Shown here piece by piece: positions 8,883 through 18,132 of a DNA stretch of 64,000 bases. The stretch is taken from positions 2,914,001 to 2,978,000 of the forward strand of contig NC_015726.1 of assembly GCF_000219215.1 (NCBI RefSeq), written 5' to 3'. Origin of the DNA: Cupriavidus necator N-1 (GTDB lineage Bacteria; Pseudomonadota; Gammaproteobacteria; Burkholderiales; Burkholderiaceae). The first letter of the stretch is position 1. Every line of letters starts with the position of its first letter. A program made the translations under genes and the position numbers. The notes beneath the pieces are model-generated. The model did no database searches and was not told where the DNA came from. It was given only the letters and a program-made list of their open reading frames with translations.

Positions 8883-9988
8883 CAGGCAGCCACTCCGCGC
8901 ACGCGGCAAGCCGCGTCGTAGACCTCATCGACCGACGGCACCACGCCGTCGTCACCGACATTGGCGATGCGCCCGGACCAGTAGCCCTCAGTCTTCCAGC
9001 GCCACGTGGCCGTATAGATCTCCACCGTCGGCCGGCACAGCGCCGCGGCGATATGGACCAGGCCCGTATCGACCCCAATCACCACCTCGGCCCGGTTGAT
9101 CAGCCCGAAACCCTGCATCACGGAGAATCGCGGCAACACCCTCGCCTGCGGCACACCGGCAGCGATCTCTTCGGCAGCCTGGCGTTCCTTGTCATTGCCC
9201 CACGGCAGCAACATCACCAGACCCTCATCCGCCAACCGCCTGCCCAGCGCATGCCAGTTCTGCACCGCCCATTTCTTGCGCGCGCCAGCAGTCGCGTGGA
9301 AGCACACGGCATAGCGTGCAGGCAGGTCGCCCCACAGCGGATCGTCAACATGCAGCGATTGCGCGGCAGGCCCGAAAAACTGCGGCGGCTCCGCTGGCGC
9401 AAGCCCGGTCAGCGCAGCGCCCAGCAAGCGCGAGCGCCGCACCGAATGCGTCTGGCGCGGCACCCGCACCGGATCGGTGTATAGCAGCCGCGCCGCCGGC
9501 TCATAGCCGGAGCCCTGCGTGGCATTGCCCAGCCCGATAATCGGCGCACCGGGCGCCCGCGCGGCCACGCGCGCGACCACCGCGGTCTTGAGCAAACCCT
9601 GGCTCTCGATCACCGCGTCATAGCGCTCCTGGCGCAACGCGTCACGCACCTCGCCCACCTCGCGCCAGGTGCCGCCCTGCAGGATGCGCTTGCGCCAGCG
9701 CCGCAGCGCAAACGGAATTACCCGGCGAACCTCCGGCAACAGCCGGACAAGCTCGACATAGCCCTCTTCCACCACCCAGTCGATCTCGGCACCCGGCCAG
9801 CGCGCGCGCAGATCGTGCACCAGCGGCATGTTGTGCACCACGTCACCGAGCGACGACACCTTGACCAGCAGGATGCGCGGCCGTTCCGGCAGGGTGAAAG
9901 GCACCGCGGCCGGCGTGGGCTGCGCCACACCGGCCGCGTCCGACGATGCCGCCGGCACCGTCGCGCGCTCAGAACGGGAGCTGAGCAT
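8882..9988 (-). CDS. waaC: lipopolysaccharide heptosyltransferase I
   Basis: This is a GT9-family ADP-heptose:LPS heptosyltransferase of 368 residues that adds the first heptose to Kdo2-lipid A. After an Ala/Pro-rich leader of about 35 residues the conserved core starts with ILLVKVSSLGDVVHNMPLVHDL. Toward the C-terminus GVDTGLVHIAAAL and the PTVEIYTAT region form the donor site. The gene overlaps the upstream mutase gene by 20 nt and the downstream waaA by 3 nt, so all three appear translationally coupled. The leader is longer than in E. coli WaaC, and the true start could be internal. Confidence 0.95.
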   Translation of the reverse strand: MLSSRSERATVPAASSDAAGVAQPTPAAVPFTLPERPRILLVKVSSLGDVVHNMPLVHDLRARWPGAEIDWVVEEGYVELVRLLPEVRRVIPFALRRWRKRILQGGTWREVGEVRDALRQERYDAVIESQGLLKTAVVARVAARAPGAPIIGLGNATQGSGYEPAARLLYTDPVRVPRQTHSVRRSRLLGAALTGLAPAEPPQFFGPAAQSLHVDDPLWGDLPARYAVCFHATAGARKKWAVQNWHALGRRLADEGLVMLLPWGNDKERQAAEEIAAGVPQARVLPRFSVMQGFGLINRAEVVIGVDTGLVHIAAALCRPTVEIYTATWRWKTEGYWSGRIANVGDDGVVPSVDEVYDAACRVRGVAA

Positions 9989-11354
9989 CCGGCTTCTCTG
10001 CCAGGATCACGCGCTTGAACTCCGCCTGGATACGTGCCAGCGCGGCGTCGTTGTCCGCCTCGAAACGCATCACCACCACCGGGGTGGTGTTGGACGGGCG
10101 CGCCAGGCCGAAGCCATCGGCATATTCCACGCGCACGCCGTCGATGGTGATCACCTCGCGCGCCCCGTCGAACTTCGCGTTCGCCTTGATCCGGTCCAGC
10201 AGCGTGAACGGCTCGCCCTCGGCACACTTGAGCTGCAGTTCCGGCGTGTTGTTGGCATTCGGCAGCGCATTCAGCACCGCGCTCGGATCCGCGTGGCGCG
10301 ACAGGATCTCCAACAGGCGCGCACCCGTGTACAGGCCATCGTCAAAGCCGTACCAGCGGTCCTTGAAGAACACGTGACCGCTCATCTCGCCCGCGATCGG
10401 CGCGCCCGTTTCCTTCAGCTTGGCCTTGACCAGCGAATGGCCGGTCTTCCACATCAGCGGCTCGCCGCCGTGTTCTCGGATCCAGGGGGCCAGCTTGCCG
10501 GTACATTTCACGTCGTAAATAACCTGGGCACCTGGGTTGCGCGACAGGATCTCTTCAGCGAACAGCATCAGTTGCCTGTCCGGGAAAATCACCTGACCGT
10601 CCTTGGTCACCACACCAAGGCGGTCGCCATCGCCGTCGAAGGCCAGGCCAAGCTCGCAGTCAGTCTCGCGCAGGGCCTTCATCAGATCCTGCAGATTCTC
10701 GATATGTGCGGGATCAGGGTGGTGGTTCGGGAAGTTGCCGTCCACGTCGCAGAACAGCTCAGTCACCTCACAGCCCAGTCCACGGAAAAGGTCACCCACG
10801 AAGGCACCGGCCACGCCGTTGCCGGCATCCAGGGCAACCTTCATCGGACGGGCCAGCTTGACGTCGCTGATGATGCGGTCGAGGTACTTTTGGCGCACAT
10901 CGACTTGCTTGTAGGTGCCGGCACCGCTGGTGAAATTGCCGGCTTCGATCCGCTGGCGCAGCGCCTGGATCTGCTCGCCATAGATCGCCTTGCTGGCCAG
11001 CACCATCTTGAAACCGTTGTAGTCCGGCGGGTTGTGGCTGCCGGTGACCATGATGCCGGAGGTCGGGCGAACGCCGTCGATCTCGATGTTGGTGGCGAAG
11101 TAGACCATCGGGGTGGCGACCAGGCCGATGTCGATCACGTCCAGGCCGGCGGCGCGCAGGCCTTCGACCAGGCCGGAGATGAGGTCGGGGCCGGAGAGGC
11201 GGCCGTCGCGGCCTACGGCGATGGTTTTTTCGCCCAGTTCAGTCGCCGCCGAACCGAACGACAGCCCGATCTGGCGCGCAACGTCGCGCGTGAGAGTCTT
11301 ACCCACGATTCCGCGAATGTCGTAGGCTTTAAAAATGGTGGGATCGATTTGCAT
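9969..11354 (-). CDS. manB: phosphomannomutase/phosphoglucomutase
   Basis: This is a 461-residue alpha-D-phosphohexomutase of the AlgC/ManB type, interconverting sugar 6-phosphates and 1-phosphates. The phosphoserine loop TGSHNP places the catalytic Ser at residue 106, and the Mg2+ loop DGDGDR is at 240-245. GEMSGH in domain 3 is the sugar-specificity loop. The start ATG at 11354 has GGAAG 5 nt upstream. Placed at the head of the waaC-waaA operon, it can supply mannose-1-P for the manC product 36 kb away, and glucose-1-P for RfbA. Preference for mannose or glucose cannot be read from sequence; AlgC enzymes use both. Confidence 0.93.
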   Translation of the reverse strand: MQIDPTIFKAYDIRGIVGKTLTRDVARQIGLSFGSAATELGEKTIAVGRDGRLSGPDLISGLVEGLRAAGLDVIDIGLVATPMVYFATNIEIDGVRPTSGIMVTGSHNPPDYNGFKMVLASKAIYGEQIQALRQRIEAGNFTSGAGTYKQVDVRQKYLDRIISDVKLARPMKVALDAGNGVAGAFVGDLFRGLGCEVTELFCDVDGNFPNHHPDPAHIENLQDLMKALRETDCELGLAFDGDGDRLGVVTKDGQVIFPDRQLMLFAEEILSRNPGAQVIYDVKCTGKLAPWIREHGGEPLMWKTGHSLVKAKLKETGAPIAGEMSGHVFFKDRWYGFDDGLYTGARLLEILSRHADPSAVLNALPNANNTPELQLKCAEGEPFTLLDRIKANAKFDGAREVITIDGVRVEYADGFGLARPSNTTPVVVMRFEADNDAALARIQAEFKRVILAEKPDAQLPF

Positions 11355-11428
11355 GTGGCTTCCTGTATCGCGTTCCGGCCGCACCGCACTTTCAAAACAG
11401 AAAATGCGACGCACCAAAGGGTGCTATT

Positions 11429-11461
11429 TTGCCGGATTGCGGCAGCCCCGGGCGGTATAAT
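11429..11461 (+). promoter_or_regulatory. candidate promoter upstream of the plus-strand glycosyltransferase operon
   Basis: TATAAT at 11456-11461 lies in the region between the divergent manB-type mutase and the 11628 operon. Partial -35 matches (TTGCCG at 11429, spacing 21; ATTGCG near 11436, spacing about 15) are not ideal. The transcript leader to the GT4 start would be about 160 nt. This is a sequence-only suggestion. Confidence 0.35.
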
Positions 11462-11627
11462 CGCCGCATTATCACGGATGGACACAATTTTCGGAGTCTG
11501 TCCTACATCGAGCGGTGCCCTGTCCGCCGCCCCTGGGCCGCTCCCCGTTTGGGGCGCCATGGTAGCTGGCAGCAATCTGCCCGGGCACCCGGCAACCTCC
11601 CTCTCAGCTTGCATTGCCCTGTGACAT

Positions 11628-12803
11628 ATGGCGGCCGCGACCCGGCTACAGACGTACAGACCCTTGAGACCAACTGCCCAGCCTTCGCCACGCCCTCGCA
11701 TCGCCTATCTGATCACCAATTCGGAGATCGGCGGCGCGCAGTCGCATGTCGCTGACCTGTTGCAGTCGATGGTGGGCAAAGCCGATACCGTCCTCCTGGC
11801 CGGCGGCGACGGCCCCCTGTTCGATATTGCCAAACAGGCAGGCGCCCAGGCCGTCCGGCTGGCGCGGCTAGACAATGCGCTGTCTCCGTGGCGTGCAATC
11901 GCTACCCTGCGCGAGCTGGTCAAGGCGCTCAAACAGGCCGCGCCCGACCTGATCCACGCGCATAGCGCCAAGGCCGGCGCGCTGGGCCGCATCGCCGGAT
12001 TCCTGCTCGGCATACCTGTCATCTATACAGTCCATGGCTTCGCGTTCAAGCCCGAGGCTCCGGCGCGCCAGCGCTTCGCTGCGCGCGTGGCGGAATGGAT
12101 GTTGGCGCCGCTGACGGCGCGCGTCATCTGCGTGGCGGAAGCGGAGCGGCGGCTGGCACAGGCACTGCCTTTGCCGGCTGATCGAATCGCTGTCGTTCCA
12201 AATGGGATCGCCGATTCCATTCAGCAGGCCACGCCTGAGAATCCGATGCGCCGAATCGTCATGGTGGCACGCTTTGCGGCGCCGAAACGGCCCGATGCGG
12301 TGATCCGGGCGTTTGCTCGATCCAGCCTGACCGATTGCGAACTCGTTCTGGCGGGGGATGGTCCGGAGCGCGAGGCAATGCAGCAGTTGGCCCAGGCCAT
12401 CGCGCCCGGCCGGGTGACATTCCCAGGCAGCGTGACAGATATCGCCGGACTATTGGCTACTGCCCAGGCATTCACGCTGGCCTCCGACCATGAAGGCTTC
12501 CCCCTCTCCGTGCTGGAAGCCATGCGAGCCGGGCTGCCGATCATCGCCTCTGACCTGCCCGGAATCCGGGAACAACTGGAAGATGGCAAGCATGGCCTGC
12601 TGGTCAACCACCACGACGAATCCGCGCTGGCCGCAGCCTTCGAGCGCCTTGCCGGCGAACCCGCCCTCCGCGCCTGCCTTGGCCGCGCCGCCCGCCAACG
12701 CTGGGAACAACTTTTCGGCCTGAAACGGATGGCCGACGCCACATGGACCATCTACCAGGCCACGCTCCCGATCCCGCCTCGCGCGACGCGAGTGCCGACA
12801 TGA
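11628..12803 (+). CDS. GT4-family glycosyltransferase
   Basis: This is a 391-residue GT-B glycosyltransferase. The N-terminal domain has ITNSEIGGAQSHVADLL (the GGA acceptor-side loop typical of GT4 enzymes such as EpsD/WbnH-like) and IHAHSAKAGALGRIAGF. The C-terminal domain has VARFAAPKRPD and SDHEGFPLSVLEAMRAGLPI, which is the EX7E donor-binding signature. It is the first gene of a four-gene operon whose members all overlap by 1-4 nt. The second gene is an initiating phosphoglycosyltransferase, so this enzyme probably adds an early sugar of the lipid-linked repeat unit. No strong ribosome binding site is seen before the ATG at 11628. Confidence 0.87.
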   Translation: MAAATRLQTYRPLRPTAQPSPRPRIAYLITNSEIGGAQSHVADLLQSMVGKADTVLLAGGDGPLFDIAKQAGAQAVRLARLDNALSPWRAIATLRELVKALKQAAPDLIHAHSAKAGALGRIAGFLLGIPVIYTVHGFAFKPEAPARQRFAARVAEWMLAPLTARVICVAEAERRLAQALPLPADRIAVVPNGIADSIQQATPENPMRRIVMVARFAAPKRPDAVIRAFARSSLTDCELVLAGDGPEREAMQQLAQAIAPGRVTFPGSVTDIAGLLATAQAFTLASDHEGFPLSVLEAMRAGLPIIASDLPGIREQLEDGKHGLLVNHHDESALAAAFERLAGEPALRACLGRAARQRWEQLFGLKRMADATWTIYQATLPIPPRATRVPT

Positions 12804-14125
12804 TGCATTCGACCAAGACCGACACCCTGCCCCGTCACGCGGTCCGCCGGCGCATCGCCGGCTCCGAAACCATTCGCCGCATCAGCCGGATGCTGGCATG
12901 GGCGGCGCTGGGACTGGCCTTGTTTGCAGTCAACGCGGCGCTGGCGGAGCTGGCCCATCGGGCCGGGTTCGTGACCCACGTGTTTACGCGCACGCTGCTG
13001 TGGTCGATCGTGCCATATCTGGCCGGTTTCATGCTCCTGCATCGCTCACTGCACCTGCCGGCGATGGAAGGGAACAGCCTTGTCGGGCTGGCCGCCACGC
13101 TGCCATTCGTAGCGCTTCTATTCGTCTTCGCTGCATTCCATATCGAATATTCCCGCGGCGCCATGCTGCTCGCCTACATCATCACGCTGGGTTGGACCTG
13201 GCTGGGCTACCGCCGTTTCGTGCAGAACTACGTTCCGCTGTTCGGCTATACCGACCCCCATGCGCTAGAGCAACTGGACACCATACTGGCCATGCCCGGT
13301 GCAGCACCAGCTGCGCACATGCGATTCGAACTCATCCGCTCCCTGGAAGACGCCAAGCATTGTGACGGGCTGATGCTCGACCGAGGCGCCACGGCAGACC
13401 CGGAGCGCACCAGGCAGCTCGCCCAGTACAAGATGAGCGACGTGCGGATGTACTCCGTGGAGCGCGTTGGCGAGATGCTGACCGGACGGGTTGGGCTATC
13501 CCACATCGATGAGAACTTCCTCGATGACTACGCCGCCCATTACCTCTATGGTTATCTCAAGCGAGCCGTTGATATCCTTGCCGTGCTTTGCCTGGCACCA
13601 TTTGTCCTACCCATCGGCCTGGCCGTGGCATTGGCGATCCGGATGGAAACACCAGGCGGCGCCATCTTCCGCCAGTCACGCGTGGGCCTGTTTGGCAAGC
13701 CGTTTGTCATGCTCAAGTTCCGCAGCATGGGCGTCGATAAAAGCGCCCCGGCACAGTTCGCCGCGCGGCGCGATCCGCGTGTCACGCGTGTGGGCCGCAT
13801 CATCCGCAAATACCGGCTCGACGAGATTCCACAACTGTGGAACGTCCTGATCGGCCAAATGAGTTTCATTGGACCCCGGCCGGAACAGGTGCCGATGGTC
13901 GAGCAATTCTCGGAAACGATTGCTTACTACCCCTACCGTCACCTGGTTCGTCCCGGGCTATCCGGCTGGGCGCAGGTACAACAGGGATACGCCGGTAGTC
14001 ATGAAGAAACGGTGACCAAGCTGAGCTACGACCTGTACTACGTCAAGCACTGCTCGCTGGCACTGGATATGCTGATCGCGCTGAAGACAATGCGTACGCT
14101 GTTGACAGGCTACGGGGCCCGCTGA
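12800..14125 (+). CDS. polyprenyl-phosphate phosphoglycosyltransferase (WbaP/WcaJ type)
   Basis: This polyPGT starts lipid-linked glycan synthesis by moving a sugar-1-phosphate onto undecaprenyl phosphate. It is 441 residues, with an N-terminal set of membrane helices, a soluble central part and a C-terminal bacterial sugar transferase domain. The catalytic domain starts with the hydrophobic re-entrant helix after YLKRAVDILAV. It has MLKFRSM, then RKYRLDEIPQLWNVLIGQMSFIGPRPE and RPGLSGWAQV. The Asp-Glu pair in LDEIPQ is the expected catalytic dyad. The start at 12800 overlaps the previous stop as ATGA, so translation is coupled. The sugar is not predictable. A second, unrelated initiator (WecA type) lies 5 kb downstream. 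Confidence 0.93.
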   Translation: MMHSTKTDTLPRHAVRRRIAGSETIRRISRMLAWAALGLALFAVNAALAELAHRAGFVTHVFTRTLLWSIVPYLAGFMLLHRSLHLPAMEGNSLVGLAATLPFVALLFVFAAFHIEYSRGAMLLAYIITLGWTWLGYRRFVQNYVPLFGYTDPHALEQLDTILAMPGAAPAAHMRFELIRSLEDAKHCDGLMLDRGATADPERTRQLAQYKMSDVRMYSVERVGEMLTGRVGLSHIDENFLDDYAAHYLYGYLKRAVDILAVLCLAPFVLPIGLAVALAIRMETPGGAIFRQSRVGLFGKPFVMLKFRSMGVDKSAPAQFAARRDPRVTRVGRIIRKYRLDEIPQLWNVLIGQMSFIGPRPEQVPMVEQFSETIAYYPYRHLVRPGLSGWAQVQQGYAGSHEETVTKLSYDLYYVKHCSLALDMLIALKTMRTLLTGYGAR

Positions 14126-15258
14126 TGACGAAGGCAGGCAGTCCTGATGCGCAACGGCCATTGCGCATCATGGTGATCACCACTGGGCTCAAGCTAGGTG
14201 GGGCCGAGCAGCAAATCGCCGCGCTTGCCGGACGCTTCATAGCCCTGGGAAACGACGTAGCCATCCTGAACCTGACCGCAGGCACGGAAGTGGACCTGCC
14301 GCCGGGCATCCCCGTGACCGAACTTGGCATGCGCAAGACGCCGGCGTCGATGCTCGCTGCGCTGCGCAAGGCACGACAGGTTATTCGCCAGTGGCAGCCG
14401 GACGTGATCCACGCCCACATGATCCACGGCAACCTGTTTGCACGGACGCTGGCACGGACGTGCCCGATGCCACCAGTCATTTGTTCCGCACATAGCGCGC
14501 GGGAAGGCGGCAGGCTGCGCGCCCTCGCCTATCGCGCGACGGACCGTTGGTGCGACCTCACCACCCATGTCAGCGAAGCGGGCAGGCAGGCCATGATTGC
14601 GAGCGGCGCTGTGCCAAGCGGCCGCGTGATCGTGATGCCCAACGGCATCGATACCGATCGCTTCCGGCAAGACGATGCCTCGCGTGAGCGCATGCGCCGG
14701 GATCTTGGCCTCAACGCCGGGGACGTGCTGGTGCTGAATGTCGGCCGACTGGTGCCGGAGAAGGACCAGGCTATGTTGATCGAGGCATTCCGCGAGGTGT
14801 ATCGCAGGCTTCCGGGGGCCAGACTGATGATTGCCGGGGACGGACCGCTGCGCGCCGAACTCGCGAGCCAGATTGCAAAGTATGGGTTAAATCAAGCCGT
14901 GCTGCTGGCTGGCGCAAGGAAAGACATCCCTGAGCTATTGCGCGCAGCCGATGTCTTTGTCCTGTCATCGCGCATCGAGGGCATGCCGCTGGCCGTTGGC
15001 GAAGCCTTGGCCAGCGGTTTGCCGGTAGTTTCGACCGCAGCGGCCGGCGTGGCCGAACTGGCAGGCGATGTCGCAACAATCACGCCGGTTGGCGACGCTG
15101 CTGCTCTGGCCAGTGGCCTTGCTACCGCCATCGAAGAACTGCCCGGCACCCAAGCTCAACAGCACCGACGCCGACAGCAGGTGATCAACAGCTTCGACAT
15201 GGCCGCCGTTGCACGGCAATGGCTGGCGCAATACCTTCAACTGAAGGAAGCCCGCTGA
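14125..15258 (+). CDS. GT4-family glycosyltransferase
   Basis: This is a 377-residue GT-B glycosyltransferase with GLKLGGAEQQIAALA in the N-terminal domain, LNVGRLVPEKDQAMLIEAF at the start of the donor domain, and the EX7E-type SSRIEGMPLAVGEALASGLPV. The ATG at 14125 overlaps the stop of the initiating transferase by one base, and its own stop overlaps the flippase start in the same way, so the four genes are translated as one coupled unit. It likely extends the lipid-linked unit begun by the preceding enzyme. Confidence 0.88.
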   Translation: MTKAGSPDAQRPLRIMVITTGLKLGGAEQQIAALAGRFIALGNDVAILNLTAGTEVDLPPGIPVTELGMRKTPASMLAALRKARQVIRQWQPDVIHAHMIHGNLFARTLARTCPMPPVICSAHSAREGGRLRALAYRATDRWCDLTTHVSEAGRQAMIASGAVPSGRVIVMPNGIDTDRFRQDDASRERMRRDLGLNAGDVLVLNVGRLVPEKDQAMLIEAFREVYRRLPGARLMIAGDGPLRAELASQIAKYGLNQAVLLAGARKDIPELLRAADVFVLSSRIEGMPLAVGEALASGLPVVSTAAAGVAELAGDVATITPVGDAAALASGLATAIEELPGTQAQQHRRRQQVINSFDMAAVARQWLAQYLQLKEAR

Positions 15259-16508
15259 TGCGCCGCAAAGTTGCCGGCAACTTGCTTTGGATGCTCGCTG
15301 ACCGCGGGCTTCAGGTCGCGGTCGGCATCGCCGTGGTCGGCATGCTGGCGCGCGCGCTTGGTACTGAGGGCTTCGCACATTTCCAGTATGCGCAATCGCT
15401 GGTGTTCATCGCGGCCTCCATTCCATTGATCTGCTCCGCCGAAGTCGTGGTACCAAGGCTCGTCGCCCGGCCGGCCCCAGAAGCCACCCACGCGCTGCTC
15501 GCCCACGCCTTTGCGATCCGCCTGACCGCAGGCCTTGCCGGCTATGCCCTGATGTGCGCCTACCTGGCATTCACACAACAGCCGGCAGACACGTGGATCC
15601 CCGCAGCCATCCTCGGCACGGCCATCATGCTGCGCGAACCCGTCGGCGTGGTCATCGCGTGGATGCAGGCGCGTACGCATAACCGGCCGAACGTAGTCTT
15701 CAACCTCATTGCACTGGCTGCGAAGGCTGGGCTGGTCGGCACACTGTTCTTTACCGGCGTCAACCTGCTGCCTGCGTATGCGACAGCATTTGCCATCGAA
15801 CCGCTGATTGCCGCTGCGCTGCTAGCCTGGTACTACCTGTCACGCGCGCCGCGTACCGTACCAACCCGCGACGCGTCGCTGACCCGAGACCTGGTACGCG
15901 ATGGGACGCTGTTCTGGGTAAGTTTCATGCTGATGGTGTGCGCGCGACGTGCGGACCAGCTGATTCTCAAGCCGTACGTGCCACTTGCAGAGCTAGGGGC
16001 GTATGCAGCGACCATGCAAGTGCTGGATAATTTTTCGACTATCGCTACGATCCTGGCGGCCGGGGTTGCGCCGATGTATGTGTTCGGTCAGCACTCGGTG
16101 GGAGCGGCACGACGGAATGTGCTGCGCGTAACTGGCGGCATGATCGCAATCGGGCTTTGCGGGGCAATCATCCTGGCACTTTGTGCTGAATGGGTGGTTC
16201 AGTTGCTGTACGGGCAGGCGTTCAGCGAGACGGTCGTGCTGCTGCGGCTGGCAGCGCTGGCGTCGACGCTGATTTTTGCGGATGTTGGATTGAGTTTATT
16301 GCCGGTGTATCTGCGCAAGCCGCGGTGGGTAGCAGTGAAGTGGGCGCTGGTGCTTGCAACAACGGTAGTTGTCGACCTGATTGCTGTACCGCGTCTGGGT
16401 GCACGCGGGGCCGTGCTGGGTTATGCCATGGCTAATGCCGTTGCATTGATCTTTGGGTTAGCGTTGGTACTTCGCACGCGCCCTGCTACTGCTATCGCAT
16501 CGGCATAA
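15258..16508 (+). CDS. wzx: Wzx-type oligosaccharide flippase
   Basis: This is a 416-residue polytopic membrane protein of the polysaccharide transporter (MOP/PST) superfamily that flips undecaprenyl-linked repeat units to the periplasm. The N-terminus (RRKVAGNLLWMLADRGLQVAVGIAVVGMLARALGTEGF) is typical of Wzx proteins, and alternating hydrophobic helices continue to the C-terminus. The ATG at 15258 overlaps the stop of the preceding GT4 gene. It is the last gene of the operon, and an IS256-family element sits 49 nt beyond its stop. No separate Wzy polymerase gene is visible nearby. Confidence 0.88.
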   Translation: MRRKVAGNLLWMLADRGLQVAVGIAVVGMLARALGTEGFAHFQYAQSLVFIAASIPLICSAEVVVPRLVARPAPEATHALLAHAFAIRLTAGLAGYALMCAYLAFTQQPADTWIPAAILGTAIMLREPVGVVIAWMQARTHNRPNVVFNLIALAAKAGLVGTLFFTGVNLLPAYATAFAIEPLIAAALLAWYYLSRAPRTVPTRDASLTRDLVRDGTLFWVSFMLMVCARRADQLILKPYVPLAELGAYAATMQVLDNFSTIATILAAGVAPMYVFGQHSVGAARRNVLRVTGGMIAIGLCGAIILALCAEWVVQLLYGQAFSETVVLLRLAALASTLIFADVGLSLLPVYLRKPRWVAVKWALVLATTVVVDLIAVPRLGARGAVLGYAMANAVALIFGLALVLRTRPATAIASA

Positions 16509-16549
16509 GCCAGTCCGGAACCGCTTCTTGGCTGGCGAGTGGCGCGCCC

Positions 16550-16557
16550 ACTGGCGT
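16550..16557. repeat. 8-bp target site duplication, left copy
   Basis: ACTGGCGT directly precedes the left end of the IS256-family element and is repeated exactly at 17944-17951 after its right end. IS256-family elements usually duplicate 8-9 bp. The intact pair shows a simple, probably recent insertion. Confidence 0.9.
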
Positions 16558-17943
16558 GGGCCTGTCAGTTTTTTTGTGTGCAGGGCAGTTAAAGGCTCAT
16601 CGTCATTTCGACCGGTGAGCCAGCATTATCTCAACGATGTGGATGGGTGAAGCGCTCCTCGTAGAGGATTGCAAACTGGTTCATGGCAGCCTTCCAGTCA
16701 TGCGTTGAACTGCCCCACTTCCCGGTGATGTTGCGCAGGGCCAGCCACAGCAGCTTGGTCGCCGCTTCATCGCTGGGGAAGTGACCCCGCGTCTTGATGA
16801 TCTTGCGCAGTTGGGCGTTGACGCTCTCGATCGCGTTGGTCGTGTAGATGATCTTGCGGATCGCCGGCGGGAACGTAAAGAACGGGATCACCTGGTCCCA
16901 CGCGCGACGCCAGGACGCGGCGATCGGGGTGTACCGCTTGCCCCATTCCCCTTGCTCGAAGGCCGCCAGCTCGGCCAGCGCAGCCTCCACGGTGGGCGCG
17001 GTGTACACGGGCTTGAGCGCCGCAGCCACGGCCCGGCGCTCCTTCCAACTGGCGTATTCCAAACTGTTCCGGATCAGATGCACGATGCAGGTCTGCAGCG
17101 TGGTGTTCGGGAACACCGCGGCCAGGGCCTGTTCCATGCCCTTAAGACCATCGGTCACCGCGATCAGTATGTCCTGGGTGCCACGGGTCTTCAGGTCGTT
17201 GAACACCTTCATCCAGAACTTGGCACCTTCGGTGGTCTCGATCCACAGGCCCAGGATGTCGCGCGTGCCGTCCGGCAGCACGCCCAAGGCCAGGTAGACG
17301 GCCTTGTTGCGCACCACGCCGTCCTCACGCATCTTGACCCGCAGCGCGTCGAAGAACACGACCGGATACATCACCTCAAGCGGGCGGGCCTGCCAGGCAG
17401 TGACTTCGTCCATCACTGCATCGGTCACCGAGCTGATGAACTCGGGCGAGACCTCGGTGCCGTACTGTTCGGCCAGAAACGCCTGGATCTCGCGCACGGT
17501 CATGCCACGGGCGTACATGGCGATGATCTTGTCGTCGAACCCGGTGAAGCGCCGTTCGTGCTTGGGAATCAGGATCGGATCGAAGCTGCCATCGCGGTCG
17601 CGCGGGATGTCCACCCTCAGCGGGCCATCCTCGGTCAGGACGGTCTTGGCGCTCTTGCCGTTGCGCTGGTTGGCCGTGCCGGCCGGGCGCTCCGCGCCCG
17701 GCTGGTAGCCCAGGTGATGGCCGAGCTCGGCGCCCAAGGCGCGCTCGATCAGGGCCTTCTTGAACGCCATCGAGGCGTCCTGAACCGCCTCGGCGGTCAT
17801 GGGGCCCTTCACGAAATGGGCGATCAGGTCCTCGGGAATGGCCGGCAGCTCACGGTCTGCGGCTTGGCTGGTTTTCGTCTTGCGTGGCATACATGCTCCT
17901 TATCGACATGTTATGCCCTAAACACAAAATTTCTGACAGGTCC
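16558..17943 (-). mobile_element. complete IS256-family insertion sequence (1386 bp)
   Basis: The boundaries come from imperfect terminal inverted repeats (23 of 29 positions match between 16558-16586 and the complement of 17915-17943) and from the identical 8-bp flanks ACTGGCGT. The left end begins GGGCCTGTCAG and the right end, read inward, GGACCTGTCAG. One intact transposase gene fills the element. It lies between the flippase operon and the wecA-type gene and interrupts no obvious reading frame. The pre-insertion sequence could form a CACTGG/CCAGTG hairpin, so the target may have been a stem-loop such as a terminator. Confidence 0.92.
16631..17890 (-). CDS. IS256-family transposase
   Basis: This is a full-length 419-residue Mutator/IS256-type DDE transposase that cuts and joins the ends of its own element. 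The catalytic residues are in place: Asp181 in FFDALRV, Asp247 in VTDGLKGM and Glu355 in TTNAIESVN. The family signature around C268 and H271 (LQTCIVHLIRNS) is also present. The start at 17890 has AAGGAG just upstream. There is no frameshift or stop, so it is probably functional. Confidence 0.97.
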   Translation of the reverse strand: MPRKTKTSQAADRELPAIPEDLIAHFVKGPMTAEAVQDASMAFKKALIERALGAELGHHLGYQPGAERPAGTANQRNGKSAKTVLTEDGPLRVDIPRDRDGSFDPILIPKHERRFTGFDDKIIAMYARGMTVREIQAFLAEQYGTEVSPEFISSVTDAVMDEVTAWQARPLEVMYPVVFFDALRVKMREDGVVRNKAVYLALGVLPDGTRDILGLWIETTEGAKFWMKVFNDLKTRGTQDILIAVTDGLKGMEQALAAVFPNTTLQTCIVHLIRNSLEYASWKERRAVAAALKPVYTAPTVEAALAELAAFEQGEWGKRYTPIAASWRRAWDQVIPFFTFPPAIRKIIYTTNAIESVNAQLRKIIKTRGHFPSDEAATKLLWLALRNITGKWGSSTHDWKAAMNQFAILYEERFTHPHR

Positions 17944-17951
17944 ACTGGCGT
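17944..17951. repeat. 8-bp target site duplication, right copy
   Basis: ACTGGCGT follows the right inverted repeat and is identical to the left copy at 16550-16557. Confidence 0.9.
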
Positions 17952-18132
17952 CGCCTCCAGTGACCTTTAGAGTTATCTCATTCTCCGCCCGGCCTGTGCC
18001 GCCCCCGCTACTTGCTTGGGTTCCTTGAAGGAGCGGCAACTAACACGTACTTGCGCAGGGTCCCCATGGCTCATCCGCCTCGCTCTAGCACCATTCAGCA
18101 ATGAACCGCGTGACAGGCGGCTGAATGTCGGA

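Noticed and set aside
11452..11461. GGCGGTA motif resembling the ops/JUMPstart element used by RfaH before polysaccharide operons
   Set aside because: Only seven bases match, the motif runs into TATAAT and no rest of a JUMPstart sequence is present. A chance match is more likely.
9828..11624. 598-codon plus-strand open frame opposite the manB-type mutase and waaC
   Set aside because: It is antisense to two well-recognised genes, has no family similarity and is rich in His, Arg, Gln and Ala, typical of antisense frames in high-GC DNA.
16781..18028. 415-codon plus-strand open frame across the IS256-type transposase
   Set aside because: It is a mirror of the transposase frame. The minus-strand reading contains the DDE residues and a ribosome site.
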